A stretch of 64,000 bases of DNA from Cupriavidus oxalaticus (lineage in GTDB: Bacteria; Pseudomonadota; Gammaproteobacteria; Burkholderiales; Burkholderiaceae): contig NZ_CP069812.1 in assembly GCF_016894385.1 (NCBI RefSeq), positions 1,922,001-1,986,000 of the forward strand, in the 5' to 3' direction. The notes under the pieces are model-generated. The model was not told the origin of the DNA and did no database searches. It worked only from the letters and a program-made list of their open reading frames with translations. Positions 1 through 8,510 of the stretch are shown here, one piece after another (the stretch's first letter is position 1; every line of letters starts with the position of its first letter). Made by a program: the position numbers and the translations under genes.

Positions 1-107
1 ATGGTCCGCACATGCCTTCTACGTTAACATTATACTCACCAATATTATATCATCAAATATAATGAAATCCGGGAGGCCCGCGTGGCAGTGACTTCAAACG
101 ACGCTGA

Positions 108-127
108 ATTCCCGCCTGCGCGGGAAT
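108..127. repeat. Short GC hairpin of REP-like type
   Basis: ATTCCCGC and GCGGGAAT form a perfect 8-bp stem around a 4-nt loop. A relative with a different loop lies at 40598-40617 between two genes. Such ATTCCCGC hairpins are common dispersed intergenic elements in beta-proteobacteria. Confidence 0.6.
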
Positions 128-226
128 GACAGTAGTACTTGATGCACTAACTGAACGGCATTAACGCCTCAGCTGTACCCATCCTTGCTGCCGATTCGCC
201 CACGGGACCGATCGTGTCTCGCGCGG

Positions 227-240
227 TTGACGTCGATCAA
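227..240 (+). promoter_or_regulatory. FNR/ANR-type box upstream of phaB
   Basis: TTGAC-GTCG-ATCAA matches the FNR consensus TTGAT-N4-ATCAA at 9 of 10 positions. The box centre (233.5) lies about 41 bases upstream of a start point predicted from TATGTT at 262-267. This is class II FNR promoter geometry. An FNR protein with the matching recognition residues is encoded at 7719-8510. Confidence 0.65.
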
Positions 241-334
241 GGGCCAACCTGCACTCGCCGCTATGTTGGAAGCACGCAAGACCGCTTTGCGGCCGGACGC
301 ATATGTACGCAAGGGCAAGACAGGAGCTACGAGG

Positions 335-1084
335 ATGATGGACCACCAACGGATTGCCCTGGTAACGGGAGGTATGGGCGGCCTCGGCGAAGCGATTGCT
401 CAGAGGCTGCTGGCCGATGGCATGCGTGTCGTGGTAACACACTCGCTGCACAACGACCACGTAGCGCAGTGGCTGCAAGCGCAGCGCAACGCGGGTCGCC
501 TGTTCACGGCATTCCCGGTGGACGTGACCGATTTCGCGTCATGTCAGGACTGTGTCTCGCACGTGCGCAGCGAAGTGGGCGAAGTCGACATCCTGATCAA
601 CAACGCCGGCGTGACCCGGGACCGGACCTTGCGCAAGATGGACAAGGCCGACTGGGACTTTGTATTGCGCACAGACCTGGACTCGCTGTTTCATATGACG
701 CGCCCCCTGGTCGATCCCATGATCGCGCGCGGCTGGGGACGCATCGTCAATATCTCATCGGTCAATGCCTCCCGCGGCGCCTTTGGCCAGACCAACTATG
801 CAGCAGCCAAGGCCGGCGTGCATGGTTTCACCAAGGCGCTGGCGCTTGAACTGGCTCGCAAGGGCATCACCGTCAACACGGTTTCACCTGGCTACCTGGA
901 CACCCGGATGGTGACCGCCATGCCCGCGAAGGTCCTGGAGCGCGACGTGCTGCCTGCCATCCCGGTGGGCCGGCTTGGCAAGCCGGCGGAGGTCGCGGCG
1001 TTGATTTCTTACCTCTGCGGCGACGACGGCGCCTTTGTCACCGGCGCCAATTTTGCCATCAACGGCGGACAGCATCTGCAATGA
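335..1084 (+). CDS. phaB: Acetoacetyl-CoA reductase (PhaB family SDR)
   Basis: This 249-residue protein is a classical short-chain dehydrogenase that should reduce acetoacetyl-CoA to (R)-3-hydroxybutyryl-CoA with NADPH in the cytosol, supplying PHA synthase. Seen: the nucleotide-binding TGGMGGLG near the N-terminus, NNAG, the catalytic Ser in NISSVN and the YxxxK pair in NYAAAKAG. The C-terminal ITVNTVSPGY and GGQH segments are typical of PhaB. The start is set at 335 because AGGAG lies 8 bases upstream; an open frame continues back to 185 but has no ribosome site. The length agrees with the usual 246 residues of PhaB. The stop overlaps the phaC start as ATGA, so translation is probably coupled. 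No phaA thiolase is adjacent. Confidence 0.9.
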   Translation: MMDHQRIALVTGGMGGLGEAIAQRLLADGMRVVVTHSLHNDHVAQWLQAQRNAGRLFTAFPVDVTDFASCQDCVSHVRSEVGEVDILINNAGVTRDRTLRKMDKADWDFVLRTDLDSLFHMTRPLVDPMIARGWGRIVNISSVNASRGAFGQTNYAAAKAGVHGFTKALALELARKGITVNTVSPGYLDTRMVTAMPAKVLERDVLPAIPVGRLGKPAEVAALISYLCGDDGAFVTGANFAINGGQHLQ

Positions 1085-2850
1085 AACTCGATGACGGCAT
1101 AGCGCCCGCCAAGGGCCCGGCGATACCGGAGTGCGTGCCCCAGCAGGAACTCCCCGCCCATGTCTGGCTGGACAAGCAGTTTCGCGCGTGCCTGGCGCGC
1201 GCCACAGGCGGGCTGTCGGTGATCTCGGCGAGCATGGCGGGACTTGACTGGGCGCTGCAGTTGGGCATTTCGCCGGCAAAGCTCATGCAGGCGTGGCAGG
1301 TGTGGCTGCGCCAGAGCATCGAAGATTCGCCGCGGCTATTGCCCACGACATCCGAACCGCCGTCTGTCCCGCAGAGCGACCAACGCTTTGCCCACCCGGG
1401 CTGGCGGGACTGGCCCTATCGCTGTTGGCGCGATGCGTTCATGCGCAGCGAGGTCTTCTGGGAGACGCTGACACAGGATATCGATGGCCTGTCGCGCCAC
1501 CATCAGCACATCGTATCCTTCTGCGCGCGGCAATGGCTGGACCTGGCAGCGCCGGGCAATGCCTGGTGGATGAATCCCGAGGTGACCAGTGTCGCTTCAC
1601 GCACGCTCGGCAGCAATTTCTTGCGCGGCTTCCATCACTGGCTGGAGGATATCGGCGAGTGGCTGTCGGAGCTTCCCGCGAGTCCGCCGGCCCGCCCCGT
1701 TCTCGAGTACCTGCCAGGCCGGGACGTCGCGGTGACGCCGGGCAAGGTGGTGTTCCGCAACGCGCTCATCGAGCTGATCGAGTATGCGCCGCTCACCGAC
1801 ACCGTGTGGCGGGAGCCGGTGCTGATCGTGCCGTCCTGGATCATGCGGTACTACATTCTGGACCTGAAACCGGAGGACTCGCTGGTGCGCCACATGGTCG
1901 AGCGTGGCCACACAGTGTTCATGATCTCGTGGAAGAACCCGGACGCGTCCGCCCGCGATTTCGGGTTGAATACCTACCTGGAATCCGGGTTGTTCGCCGC
2001 GCTCGATGCCGTTCTCGCCCGTTGCGATGGTGCCCCGATCCACGCCGCCGGATATTGCCTTGGTGGCACGTTGCTTGCGACAGGCGCCGCAACGCTGGCG
2101 CGCGATGCCGGCGGCGGTCCCCTCGGCAGCCTGACCCTCTTTGCCGCCGAGACGGATTTCCATGACCCGGGCGAGCTGGGGCTGTTTATCGACAAGAGTT
2201 CGCTCGCTACGCTGGATGCCTTGATGTGGAGTCAGGGCTTTCTGGATGGGCCGCAGATGAAGTCCGCGTTCCAGATGCTCAACGCACGGGACCTGATCTG
2301 GTCGCGCGCAATGAGCGAATACCTGCTCGGCCAGCGGTTGCGCGCCAATGACCTGATCTCCTGGAACCGCGACGCCACGCGCTTGCCCTACCGGCTGCAT
2401 TCCGAATGTCTGCACAAACTGTTTCTTGGCAATGAACTGGCCACCGGCAAGCTGTGCGTGGGTGGCCGGCCCGTGGCGCTGTCGGATCTCGACCTGCCGC
2501 TGTTCGTGGTGGGTACGGAGCACGACCACGTCTCGCCCTGGCGCTCGGTATACAAGCTGCACTTGCTGACGCAGGCCGAACTTACCTTCCTGCTGACTTC
2601 GGGCGGCCACAATGCCGGCATTGTGTCGGAGCCAGGGCATCCGCGCCGGCGCTATCGCGTGCATACACGCCACGCTGGTACGCCTTACCTGAGTCCGGAC
2701 CAGTTCCTGTCCCGGTCCACGTACCACGAAGGTTCCTGGTGGCCCGCCTGGCAGCAATGGCTGGCGGCACGCTCGAGCGGGCGTTGCGTGCGTGAACCGT
2801 TGCCATCCGGGAGCCCGGAAGCGCCTGGCACGTATGTACTGGAAGCCTAG
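1081..2850 (+). CDS. phaC: Class I poly(3-hydroxyalkanoate) synthase
   Basis: This 589-residue PHA synthase polymerises (R)-3-hydroxyacyl-CoA on the granule surface. Seen: the PHA synthase N-terminal region (about 50-250) followed by an alpha/beta-hydrolase core. The lipase-like box GYCLGG places the nucleophile at Cys326, with the general-base Asp482 in TEHDHVSPW and His510 in SGGHNAG. Spacing and length are almost identical to the class I enzyme of Cupriavidus. The gene overlaps phaB by 4 bases. With the FNR-type box upstream of phaB, the pair looks like a second, oxygen-responsive PHB operon distinct from a main phaCAB locus. That regulatory reading is inference. Confidence 0.93.
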   Translation: MKLDDGIAPAKGPAIPECVPQQELPAHVWLDKQFRACLARATGGLSVISASMAGLDWALQLGISPAKLMQAWQVWLRQSIEDSPRLLPTTSEPPSVPQSDQRFAHPGWRDWPYRCWRDAFMRSEVFWETLTQDIDGLSRHHQHIVSFCARQWLDLAAPGNAWWMNPEVTSVASRTLGSNFLRGFHHWLEDIGEWLSELPASPPARPVLEYLPGRDVAVTPGKVVFRNALIELIEYAPLTDTVWREPVLIVPSWIMRYYILDLKPEDSLVRHMVERGHTVFMISWKNPDASARDFGLNTYLESGLFAALDAVLARCDGAPIHAAGYCLGGTLLATGAATLARDAGGGPLGSLTLFAAETDFHDPGELGLFIDKSSLATLDALMWSQGFLDGPQMKSAFQMLNARDLIWSRAMSEYLLGQRLRANDLISWNRDATRLPYRLHSECLHKLFLGNELATGKLCVGGRPVALSDLDLPLFVVGTEHDHVSPWRSVYKLHLLTQAELTFLLTSGGHNAGIVSEPGHPRRRYRVHTRHAGTPYLSPDQFLSRSTYHEGSWWPAWQQWLAARSSGRCVREPLPSGSPEAPGTYVLEA

Positions 2851-3170
2851 CCGGCGCTCCCTCGACTACGGGGCGGGGCCGCAACGATACATATCGCCGC
2901 TCGCACACGAATGCAGGCATCGAAGAAGTCCCCGGCACTGAAGCCGGCCGCCAGGGCACGCGCTCGCCAGACGGCGCAGGTACGGCGTTGCACTTCGATA
3001 TACCGCACGCGAAGAGCCGGATCGAACGGAAACATGCCGTCGGTGGCGGGGAATACCGGACGGCGGCGCAGGAACTCGCTCCAGAATCCCTGCGCCAGCA
3101 GGCGTAGCCGGTCCGCCGCTGTCTCCGTCGCTTGAGGCAGGCTTTCCGTAGCGTTCGCTCGCGCAGGCAT
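2847..3170 (-). CDS. Hypothetical protein downstream of a tandem Usp gene
   Basis: A 107-residue frame starts 4 bases after the stop of the upstream universal stress gene and overlaps the phaC 3' end by 4 bases in convergent orientation. I do not recognise the family. The protein has a central aromatic/Arg-rich helix-like part (FWSEFLRRRP) and an Ala-rich C-terminus. No clear ribosome site is present, so it would depend on translational coupling. It is likely real because the position would otherwise be a 320-base gap inside a tight cluster, but support is modest. Confidence 0.45.
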   Translation of the reverse strand: MPARANATESLPQATETAADRLRLLAQGFWSEFLRRRPVFPATDGMFPFDPALRVRYIEVQRRTCAVWRARALAAGFSAGDFFDACIRVRAAICIVAAPPRSRGSAG

Positions 3171-3174
3171 GTTT

Positions 3175-4014
3175 TCAATGCGACATGAGGACCGGTACGG
3201 TCATCGACTGGAGCAGCGTTCTGGTGACGCCGCCCAGCGCGAGTTCCCGGACCCGGCTATGGCCGTAGGCACCCATGACAATCAGGTCGGTATTCCGGTC
3301 GGCGGCGTGGGAGAGCAGCCGTTGCCCGATGTCATGGCCATCCTCGTCCGGATAGCTGCGCAACTGTGCTGTCACGCCATGACGGGCCAGCCACTCGACC
3401 GCATACTGCGGCGGTGACAGCCATGGACCCTTCAGCGCGTGCGACGGCGTCCATGACACCACGTCGATGGTTTCGGCACGCCTGAGGAGCGGCAGCGCGT
3501 CATGGATGGCGCGGGCGGCCTCGCGGCTGCCGTTCCAGGCCACCAGGACAGTCTTGCCGACGCTGGGGAACCAGCCCGCGTAAGGTACCACCAGGACGGG
3601 CCGCCCACATTCAAGCACGATGGATTCCACAAAGGCCGGCTCCGCGTACGCCTCTTCGTCGGTCGGATCACGCTGCCCGAGTATGACGAGGTCGGCCAGA
3701 TGCGCCTCTGCCTGGACGGTCGAGGCCGTGGCCCAGTCGGGAGCGAGCCATTGCGTCGTGATGACGGCCTCGTCGGTGGCATCCATCAGGGCATGACGTG
3801 CCCGTTCGCCAACCTCGTGCTGCCATTCATTGTACGAAGCGAGATAGCGGTCGCCATCGACCAGATAGCGCACGGCGGTGGGATCGGGCTTGCCGACTGC
3901 GAGCAAGCCCACCAGGGTCGACTTGAACTGCACTGCCAGTTGCGTGGCAAGGTGCAGCCGCTGGTACACGCGTCGGCTAGCGTCCAGGTGAACCAGGATC
4001 GTGGCGTAGTCCAT
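3175..4014 (-). CDS. Tandem-domain universal stress protein
   Basis: This 279-residue protein has two Usp folds (about 1-140 and 150-279), like UspE-type proteins. The first begins MDYATILVHLD. The second ends with the ATP-binding signature G-2X-G-9X-G (GAYGHSRVRELALGG) followed by TVPVLMSH. Usp proteins are cytosolic ATP-binding stress and survival factors. Here it sits in a cluster with three other usp genes within 3 kb. Its C-terminus closely resembles that of the tandem Usp at 13968-14828 (GGYGHSRLRELVLGG), so the two are probably paralogues. No FNR box is visible just upstream. Confidence 0.88.
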   Translation of the reverse strand: MDYATILVHLDASRRVYQRLHLATQLAVQFKSTLVGLLAVGKPDPTAVRYLVDGDRYLASYNEWQHEVGERARHALMDATDEAVITTQWLAPDWATASTVQAEAHLADLVILGQRDPTDEEAYAEPAFVESIVLECGRPVLVVPYAGWFPSVGKTVLVAWNGSREAARAIHDALPLLRRAETIDVVSWTPSHALKGPWLSPPQYAVEWLARHGVTAQLRSYPDEDGHDIGQRLLSHAADRNTDLIVMGAYGHSRVRELALGGVTRTLLQSMTVPVLMSH

Positions 4015-4187
4015 GAATCGTCTCCGTCAGACATGCCGTGACAGACTGCCGGCGCCGAACTCCGCATGCATGAAACGGAAGGCGGCCAGCGCGTTGGCGT
4101 CTTGCTCCAATCCCACGACTATGATTGTCTCGTAGGGTCTGCAGGAACCAGCACCTGCTGGCGTCCTTTCTTCCCCGGAGGCAGGAT

Positions 4188-4442
4188 GTGACTGAAACAA
4201 GACGTTCGTACAAAGGGTTTCACTTTGTTCTATGCGTGCCGGACACCGTCGAACCGGGCAAGCCGTGCGGTCACGTGGACCTCACCGCGCCAGACGGTGG
4301 TCTCGGCATTCGCTTTACGCCAGACTGGCCCAACCCGCCCGCCAGCCCGCAACAGGCCGAAGAATGGCTCTTTGCCTATGCGGCAGGCATCGTCGACTGC
4401 GAGCTGGCCGGCGGTTTTGGCATCGACCTGCACTACGACTAG
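4188..4442 (+). CDS. Small hypothetical protein, GTG start
   Basis: An 84-residue protein starting VTETRRSYKG. The GTG at 4188 is chosen because GGAGG lies 6 bases upstream at 4177-4181; an ATG further up at 4125 has no such site. It is soluble, acidic and Pro-rich, with EEWLFAYAAGIVDCELAGGFG near the C-terminus. I do not recognise the family. It runs opposite to the flanking stress genes, and a reverse-strand frame with a lipoprotein-like start overlaps it. Confidence 0.55.
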   Translation: MTETRRSYKGFHFVLCVPDTVEPGKPCGHVDLTAPDGGLGIRFTPDWPNPPASPQQAEEWLFAYAAGIVDCELAGGFGIDLHYD

Positions 4443-4637
4443 GCTTGCGCCGCGGCAGGAAAGCCCACATGCCGGTGCCAGGCCGCCTGGCACTGGCGCC
4501 GCCGCGCGCGGTTTCGGCGGTCGCCAGAAATCCGGCATCGCAGAACAGGCTGCGCAAAGCGCGACCAGCGTGGTGGCCGCAAGCATGCGCCGTACTGGTC
4601 GACCGGCCGGACGAGGGCGTGAAATGCATGGCGTCAT
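4230..4637 (-). CDS. Possible small lipoprotein, overlapping on the opposite strand
   Basis: A 135-residue frame starts 15 bases after the DUF1488 gene. Its N-terminus looks exported: Arg-rich, then a hydrophobic stretch (MLAATTLVALCAAC) with a Cys that could be lipidated, although the residues before it do not fit a strict lipobox. Its distal two thirds lie antisense to the gene at 4188-4442, which has the better ribosome site. The two are unlikely both to be full genes, so this one is kept only as a possibility. Confidence 0.25.
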   Translation of the reverse strand: MTPCISRPRPAGRPVRRMLAATTLVALCAACSAMPDFWRPPKPRAAAPVPGGLAPACGLSCRGASLVVVQVDAKTAGQLAVDDACRIGKEPFFGLLRAGGRVGPVWRKANAETTVWRGEVHVTARLARFDGVRHA

Positions 4638-4652
4638 GGCAAACGCCCTTGA

Positions 4653-4931
4653 TCAGACCGCAAAGCGGAAATGACCGCTGTGCAGCACGATATGCTTCGC
4701 CCCGGTCATCTCGAACAGGGCGCCGGCCACGCGTTCGATGTCCTGGCGGTTGCGGAGGAATGCGGGCACCAGGTCTTCGCTGCGGTAGGAGCGCGCGCCA
4801 AAATGGTCTTCGAGCGCCTCCGCGGTAATCTCATAGGTTGCCGGTGCACCATCCACCTTCACGGGACACTGCAAGCTGGGCCCGGTCGGGCAGTATTCCG
4901 GCACATCGCCGGTGAAGTCGATCTTGTACAT
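4653..4931 (-). CDS. DUF1488 family protein
   Basis: A 92-residue protein starting MYKIDFTGDVPEY. The pattern of a short beta-rich N-terminus, then an ITAEALEDHFGA segment and a helical FLRNRQDIERVAGALFE segment matches the small DUF1488 family, whose function is unknown. It lies 39 bases downstream of the usp gene at 4971-5423 on the same strand. It would therefore be co-transcribed from the promoter carrying the perfect FNR box at 5507-5520. Confidence 0.65.
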   Translation of the reverse strand: MYKIDFTGDVPEYCPTGPSLQCPVKVDGAPATYEITAEALEDHFGARSYRSEDLVPAFLRNRQDIERVAGALFEMTGAKHIVLHSGHFRFAV

Positions 4932-4970
4932 GGCTGAATGGGGGTAAGCCCCTCCTGAATGACCAGTGGC

Positions 4971-5423
4971 CTAAGCCTCCTGGGTGCGGATAAGCAGGAC
5001 AGGCGCGAGCGCCTGTGCGACGACCCCACGCGCAACGCTGCCCATGACCAGGCGCCGGACGCCCCGGCGGCCATGTGTGCCCATGACGATCAGGTCGGCG
5101 CCCCAGCCGTTGGCTTCGGTGGCGATTGTCATGGCAATGTCGCCCTGCACCATCGGCTTGCCCAGCAACCGGGTGGCATGGCGGATATGGCCCGCCGCCA
5201 GCCGGCTGCGCGCGGCGGCGAGTATGCTCTCGCCGGCGGTCGTGAGATCCTCCACCAGTCTCACCGGGTCCAGGCCCGTCACGTCCATGAACGGGCTGCG
5301 GTCATCGACGACGTAGATCACTTCCACTTCGGCGTCGGCGGCGCGGGCAATGACCATGGCCTGATCCAGCGCCAGCTCCGAAGCTGCGCCGCCGTCCATG
5401 GCGACAAGGATGCGTTGATACAT
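4971..5423 (-). CDS. Single-domain universal stress protein
   Basis: A 150-residue UspA-family protein starting MYQRILVAMDGG. ATP-binding signature GTHGRRGVRRLVMGSVA (G-2X-G-9X-GS) and C-terminal APVLLIRT are complete. The ATG at 5423 is preferred over an in-frame start 27 bases upstream because GGAGA precedes it. A perfect FNR palindrome sits 90 bases before the start, with a -10-like TACGCT at the expected distance. Induction at low oxygen is therefore predicted. DUF1488 follows in the same unit. Confidence 0.9.
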   Translation of the reverse strand: MYQRILVAMDGGAASELALDQAMVIARAADAEVEVIYVVDDRSPFMDVTGLDPVRLVEDLTTAGESILAAARSRLAAGHIRHATRLLGKPMVQGDIAMTIATEANGWGADLIVMGTHGRRGVRRLVMGSVARGVVAQALAPVLLIRTQEA

Positions 5424-5506
5424 GGCGCCTTCTCCAGGAATCTCAGGCATCGGCCCTTCTGCCCGTCGGGGTTGATTTCAGCGTAGGACAGCCCACCGTC
5501 TCGCAA

Positions 5507-5520
5507 TTGATGCGCATCAA
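5507..5520 (-). promoter_or_regulatory. Perfect FNR box upstream of usp
   Basis: TTGATGCGCATCAA is a perfect FNR consensus (TTGAT-N4-ATCAA) and fully palindromic. On the reverse strand, TACGCT at 5485-5480 lies at the right distance for a -10, putting the box centre near -41. This is the textbook position for a class II FNR-activated promoter. It should drive the usp gene starting at 5423. Confidence 0.85.
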
Positions 5521-5593
5521 GGCCCTTGCTGCGTGTTCTCGGCCAATGGGCACGCCTTTGCGAGCACGCACCTGGCTTGACAGAACCCGACTG

Positions 5594-6058
5594 TCAGAGT
5601 GCGTCACCATCGGACCGATCGCGCACCAGCAGCACTGGACGAACCGTCCTCGCGACGACATGCTCCGAGACGGAACCCAGTATGGCGCCCCGGACGCCCC
5701 GGTGCCCGTACGTTCCCATCACGATGACGTCCGCGCTCCACTGATCGCCCTGTGCAATGATCGCTTCGGCAATCCTTGCGGGGCTGCCTGACTCCTCGGC
5801 CAGCCGGCTGCTCCAGCGCACGCCGGCAGCACCAAGGCGTCTCCCGGCCTGGGCCAGTACCTGCTTGCCGTAGGCAATGGTATCGGCCATCAGTGCCGGG
5901 CGGTTGAAGTGGGCAATCTCAAGGAAGAAATCGCTGTCGTCGGCGACAAACATGGCGCACACCTCGGCGTGCGTGACCAGCGCCAGTGACACGGCTTGCT
6001 CCAGCGCGAGCAGCGACGAGCGGCTGCCATCAATGGCTAGCAGAATGCGGCGGTACAT
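5594..6058 (-). CDS. Single-domain universal stress protein
   Basis: A 154-residue UspA-family protein starting MYRRILLAIDGS. It carries the complete ATP-binding signature GTYGHRGVRGAILGSVS and ends with RPVLLVRD. The start at 6058 is taken by alignment with the neighbouring Usp (MYQRILVAMDGG); an in-frame ATG at 6130 would add 24 basic residues with no family support. It lies 74 bases downstream of the phosphorylase gene on the same strand and may be read from the fnr-phosphorylase transcript. Confidence 0.88.
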   Translation of the reverse strand: MYRRILLAIDGSRSSLLALEQAVSLALVTHAEVCAMFVADDSDFFLEIAHFNRPALMADTIAYGKQVLAQAGRRLGAAGVRWSSRLAEESGSPARIAEAIIAQGDQWSADVIVMGTYGHRGVRGAILGSVSEHVVARTVRPVLLVRDRSDGDAL

Positions 6059-6132
6059 GGGCAACCTCGGTTCGATGACGGCTTGTTTCCAGCCTTTGCG
6101 GTTGCAGGCTCTTCCAAGCACCAGCCGCAAGG

Positions 6133-7695
6133 CTATTCGATGACAAACGGCACGTGCGCCAGCGCATAGCTGAATGCATAGTCAAGTTCCCCGGACGCCT
6201 GAGCATGCAGCGTGCAGAGCGGCGCGCCGGCATCGACTGCGTCGCCCACCCGGACATGGAGTTCCAGGCCGGCTACCTGCCGACGCGGTGCGCCAGCGAG
6301 CTTCGCTGCGCGTGATACATGGCGATTGTCGATTGCCGCGACGACGCCACTGCGGGTCGCGACCAGGTCGCGTCGGAATACCGCTTGCCCCGGCATTCGA
6401 AGTCCGCCTTGCGCTTCACAAATGGCCTGGAAACGCGCCCATGCGGCACCGTTATCGAGCAGGCGGCCAGCCTGAAGCCGGCCCTGCCCGGCCGGCACCA
6501 CACCACAGAACTCAAGGAGTTCGCCGGCCAGCAACAGTGAGCGCTCGCGCAGCGCGGCAGGCGCCTCGGCCTGGCACTGCAGCACCGCCAGCACGTCAAG
6601 CGCCTCCAGCGCTGGCCCGACGCCGCGCCCGACAGGCTGCGACCCGTCGGTTGGCACGATCCTGAGGTTCAGCCCAAAGGCCTCGGCGACCTTGGTCATG
6701 GTGGCGTGCAGATGCGCAAGCTTGCTTTCCTCGCGGATTTTCGCCGTCTTTCCGACCGGCACATCGATCAGCACATGGGTCGATCCCGCGGCAATCTTCT
6801 TAGACAGGATCGAGGCGACCATCTGCGCATCGCTGTCGATGTCCAGCGCACGCTCCACGCGAATCAGCACGTCGTCGGCAGGACTCAGGCTGAGCGCTCC
6901 GCCCCAGACCAACGCCGCCCCGGCGTGCTCGACCACGCGCCGCATTTGCGCCGCATCCAGGGTCACGCACGTCAGTGCCTCCATCACATCGGCGGTGCCC
7001 GCCGGCGAGGTGATCGCTCGCGAGGACGTCTTCGGCACCAACAAGCCCGCCGCCGCTGCGATGGCAACGACAACGGGCGTGGTGCGGTTTCCCGGCAGTC
7101 CGCCGACACAGTGCTTGTCCGCAACCACGTCGCGGTCCCAGTGCAGCCGCTGTCCGAATTTCACCATGGCACGCGTCAGGTCGACGGTTTCGCGCAGGGT
7201 CATCCGCTCGTTGGCGCATGCGGTGAGGAAAGCCGCGATATGCACATCGGCATACCGGCCGGCACTGACATCGTCGATGATGCTGTCAAGCTGTACGCTA
7301 TCCAGGTGCGAGCCATAGATTTTCGCGCGCAGTGCTCGCACGGACTCCAGCGCCGGCGCATGGCTCACACGGACGACATCGCCGGCGCGTGCCTTCAGTA
7401 TCCGTGACGCACTGAGCGACAGGCTGGCTTCGCCCGCGGCGAGCAATGGCGCGCCCAGCAGCGTCAGGGTGGCAATCAGCGTATTGTCCCCGATCTGTAC
7501 GCGCACGCGCGTCTGAGCGGAGAATCCTTCTGCCCTGCAGACCGCGCAATCCGGATGCATATAGATGACATGTTCCTGCCAGGTATCGATATCGAGCGGC
7601 CGGAACAGCAGCGTCCTGACCTCTCCCTCCAGGTCACCGCCCGCTGCCTCAGCTCGCGGGGCCGGCGCGGCGGGACGCTCGGCGGGCGCATTCAT
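6133..7695 (-). CDS. Thymidine phosphorylase family (AMP phosphorylase-like)
   Basis: This 520-residue enzyme belongs to the long branch of the thymidine/pyrimidine phosphorylase superfamily, related to archaeal AMP phosphorylase. Seen: an extra N-terminal domain (about 30-110), then the catalytic core with [14 protein letters not shown] and [15 protein letters not shown], the phosphate and substrate motifs of the family. Members split nucleosides or nucleotides with phosphate to give (deoxy)ribose-1-phosphate or ribose-1,5-bisphosphate. The exact substrate cannot be told from sequence. The gene lies 23 bases after fnr on the same strand, so nucleotide salvage under oxygen limitation is a reasonable inference. 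Confidence 0.85.
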   Translation of the reverse strand: MNAPAERPAAPAPRAEAAGGDLEGEVRTLLFRPLDIDTWQEHVIYMHPDCAVCRAEGFSAQTRVRVQIGDNTLIATLTLLGAPLLAAGEASLSLSASRILKARAGDVVRVSHAPALESVRALRAKIYGSHLDSVQLDSIIDDVSAGRYADVHIAAFLTACANERMTLRETVDLTRAMVKFGQRLHWDRDVVADKHCVGGLPGNRTTPVVVAIAAAAGLLVPKTSSRAITSPAGTADVMEALTCVTLDAAQMRRVVEHAGAALVWGGALSLSPADDVLIRVERALDIDSDAQMVASILSKKIAAGSTHVLIDVPVGKTAKIREESKLAHLHATMTKVAEAFGLNLRIVPTDGSQPVGRGVGPALEALDVLAVLQCQAEAPAALRERSLLLAGELLEFCGVVPAGQGRLQAGRLLDNGAAWARFQAICEAQGGLRMPGQAVFRRDLVATRSGVVAAIDNRHVSRAAKLAGAPRRQVAGLELHVRVGDAVDAGAPLCTLHAQASGELDYAFSYALAHVPFVIE

Positions 7696-7718
7696 CTCAC
7701 ACCTGGCCAGAGCTGAAG

Positions 7719-8510
7719 CTAGCGCGCGTCCAGCGCATCGAGGTTCAGCAGGTCGAGGGACTTGCCTTGCACGGCTAGCAGGCCTTCTTGCTGGAACTTG
7801 GACAGTGTCCGGCTCACCGTTTCGAGCGTAACCCCGAGGTAGCTGCCAATGTCCTCGCGGGTCATGCGCAGGACAAATGACGTGGCCGAATAGCCGCGCT
7901 CACGATGGCGGGCTGAAATGCTCAGCAGAAAGGTGGCAACGCGCTGCTCGGCGGACATGTTGCCCAACAGCATCATCTGGTTCGCCTCCCTGACGATTTC
8001 AGCACTAAGCATCTTGTGAAATTGCCGCTGCAGCGGCTTGAGCTCCCGGCAAAGGGCTTCCAGCAGGTGATAGGGAATCACACAGACCACGCTGTCCTCC
8101 AGGGCAATGGCATCGGAAGTGTGAGTCTCCTCGCAGATTCCGTCCATGCCGATGGCGTCGCCCGCCATGTAAAAGCCCGAGATATGTTCCTTGCCGCGCT
8201 CGGATGTCACCACGGTCTTGAAGGAGCCGGCCCGCACCGCGTAGAGGCTGCGGAACGGATCGCCGGCGCGGAACAGTTTCTCGCCCTGCCTGACCGTGCG
8301 CCAGCCCTGCATGACACGGTCGAGCTGCTCTACGTCATCCGCTTCCAGGCTTGCGGCCATGCAGATGTGCCGCATCATGCAGTTGGCGCAGCGGGCGCCG
8401 GCGTTTGCTGCGGCAGGCCGGGACGCCGCCACGGGCCGGGGCGGCTCGGGCGAGGCAAACGTGTCGGCCGCATCGCTAGCCGGATTGGCCTTGCCAGGCA
8501 TTCCATACAT
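7719..8510 (-). CDS. fnr: FNR-type oxygen-sensing transcription regulator
   Basis: A 263-residue Crp/Fnr regulator. Cys41, Cys44 and Cys50 (C-x2-C-x5-C) plus Cys143 in VVCVIPY occupy the positions of the [4Fe-4S] ligands of E. coli FNR. It is therefore expected to dimerise and bind DNA only without oxygen. A cNMP-binding-like fold spans about 60-170. The C-terminal helix-turn-helix contains ETVSR, the E-x-x-S-R contact set that reads TTGAT half-sites. The start at 8510 is chosen for the GGAGACGACT ribosome site right before it; earlier in-frame starts at 8528 and 8534 lack one. Three matching boxes lie within 9 kb, so this is the likely local regulator. Confidence 0.92.
   Translation of the reverse strand: MYGMPGKANPASDAADTFASPEPPRPVAASRPAAANAGARCANCMMRHICMAASLEADDVEQLDRVMQGWRTVRQGEKLFRAGDPFRSLYAVRAGSFKTVVTSERGKEHISGFYMAGDAIGMDGICEETHTSDAIALEDSVVCVIPYHLLEALCRELKPLQRQFHKMLSAEIVREANQMMLLGNMSAEQRVATFLLSISARHRERGYSATSFVLRMTREDIGSYLGVTLETVSRTLSKFQQEGLLAVQGKSLDLLNLDALDAR

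Larger units (their letters stand above)
1..334. promoter_or_regulatory. AT-rich leader and promoter region upstream of phaB
   Basis: No convincing gene is seen here. Bases 1-75 are strikingly AT-rich for this genome. Bases 108-127 form an 8-bp hairpin (ATTCCCGC, 4-nt loop, GCGGGAAT) of a dispersed beta-proteobacterial repeat type. An FNR-type box follows at 227-240 and a -10-like TATGTT at 262-267. The stretch is read as an intergenic control region; the function of the AT-rich part is unknown. Confidence 0.55.
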
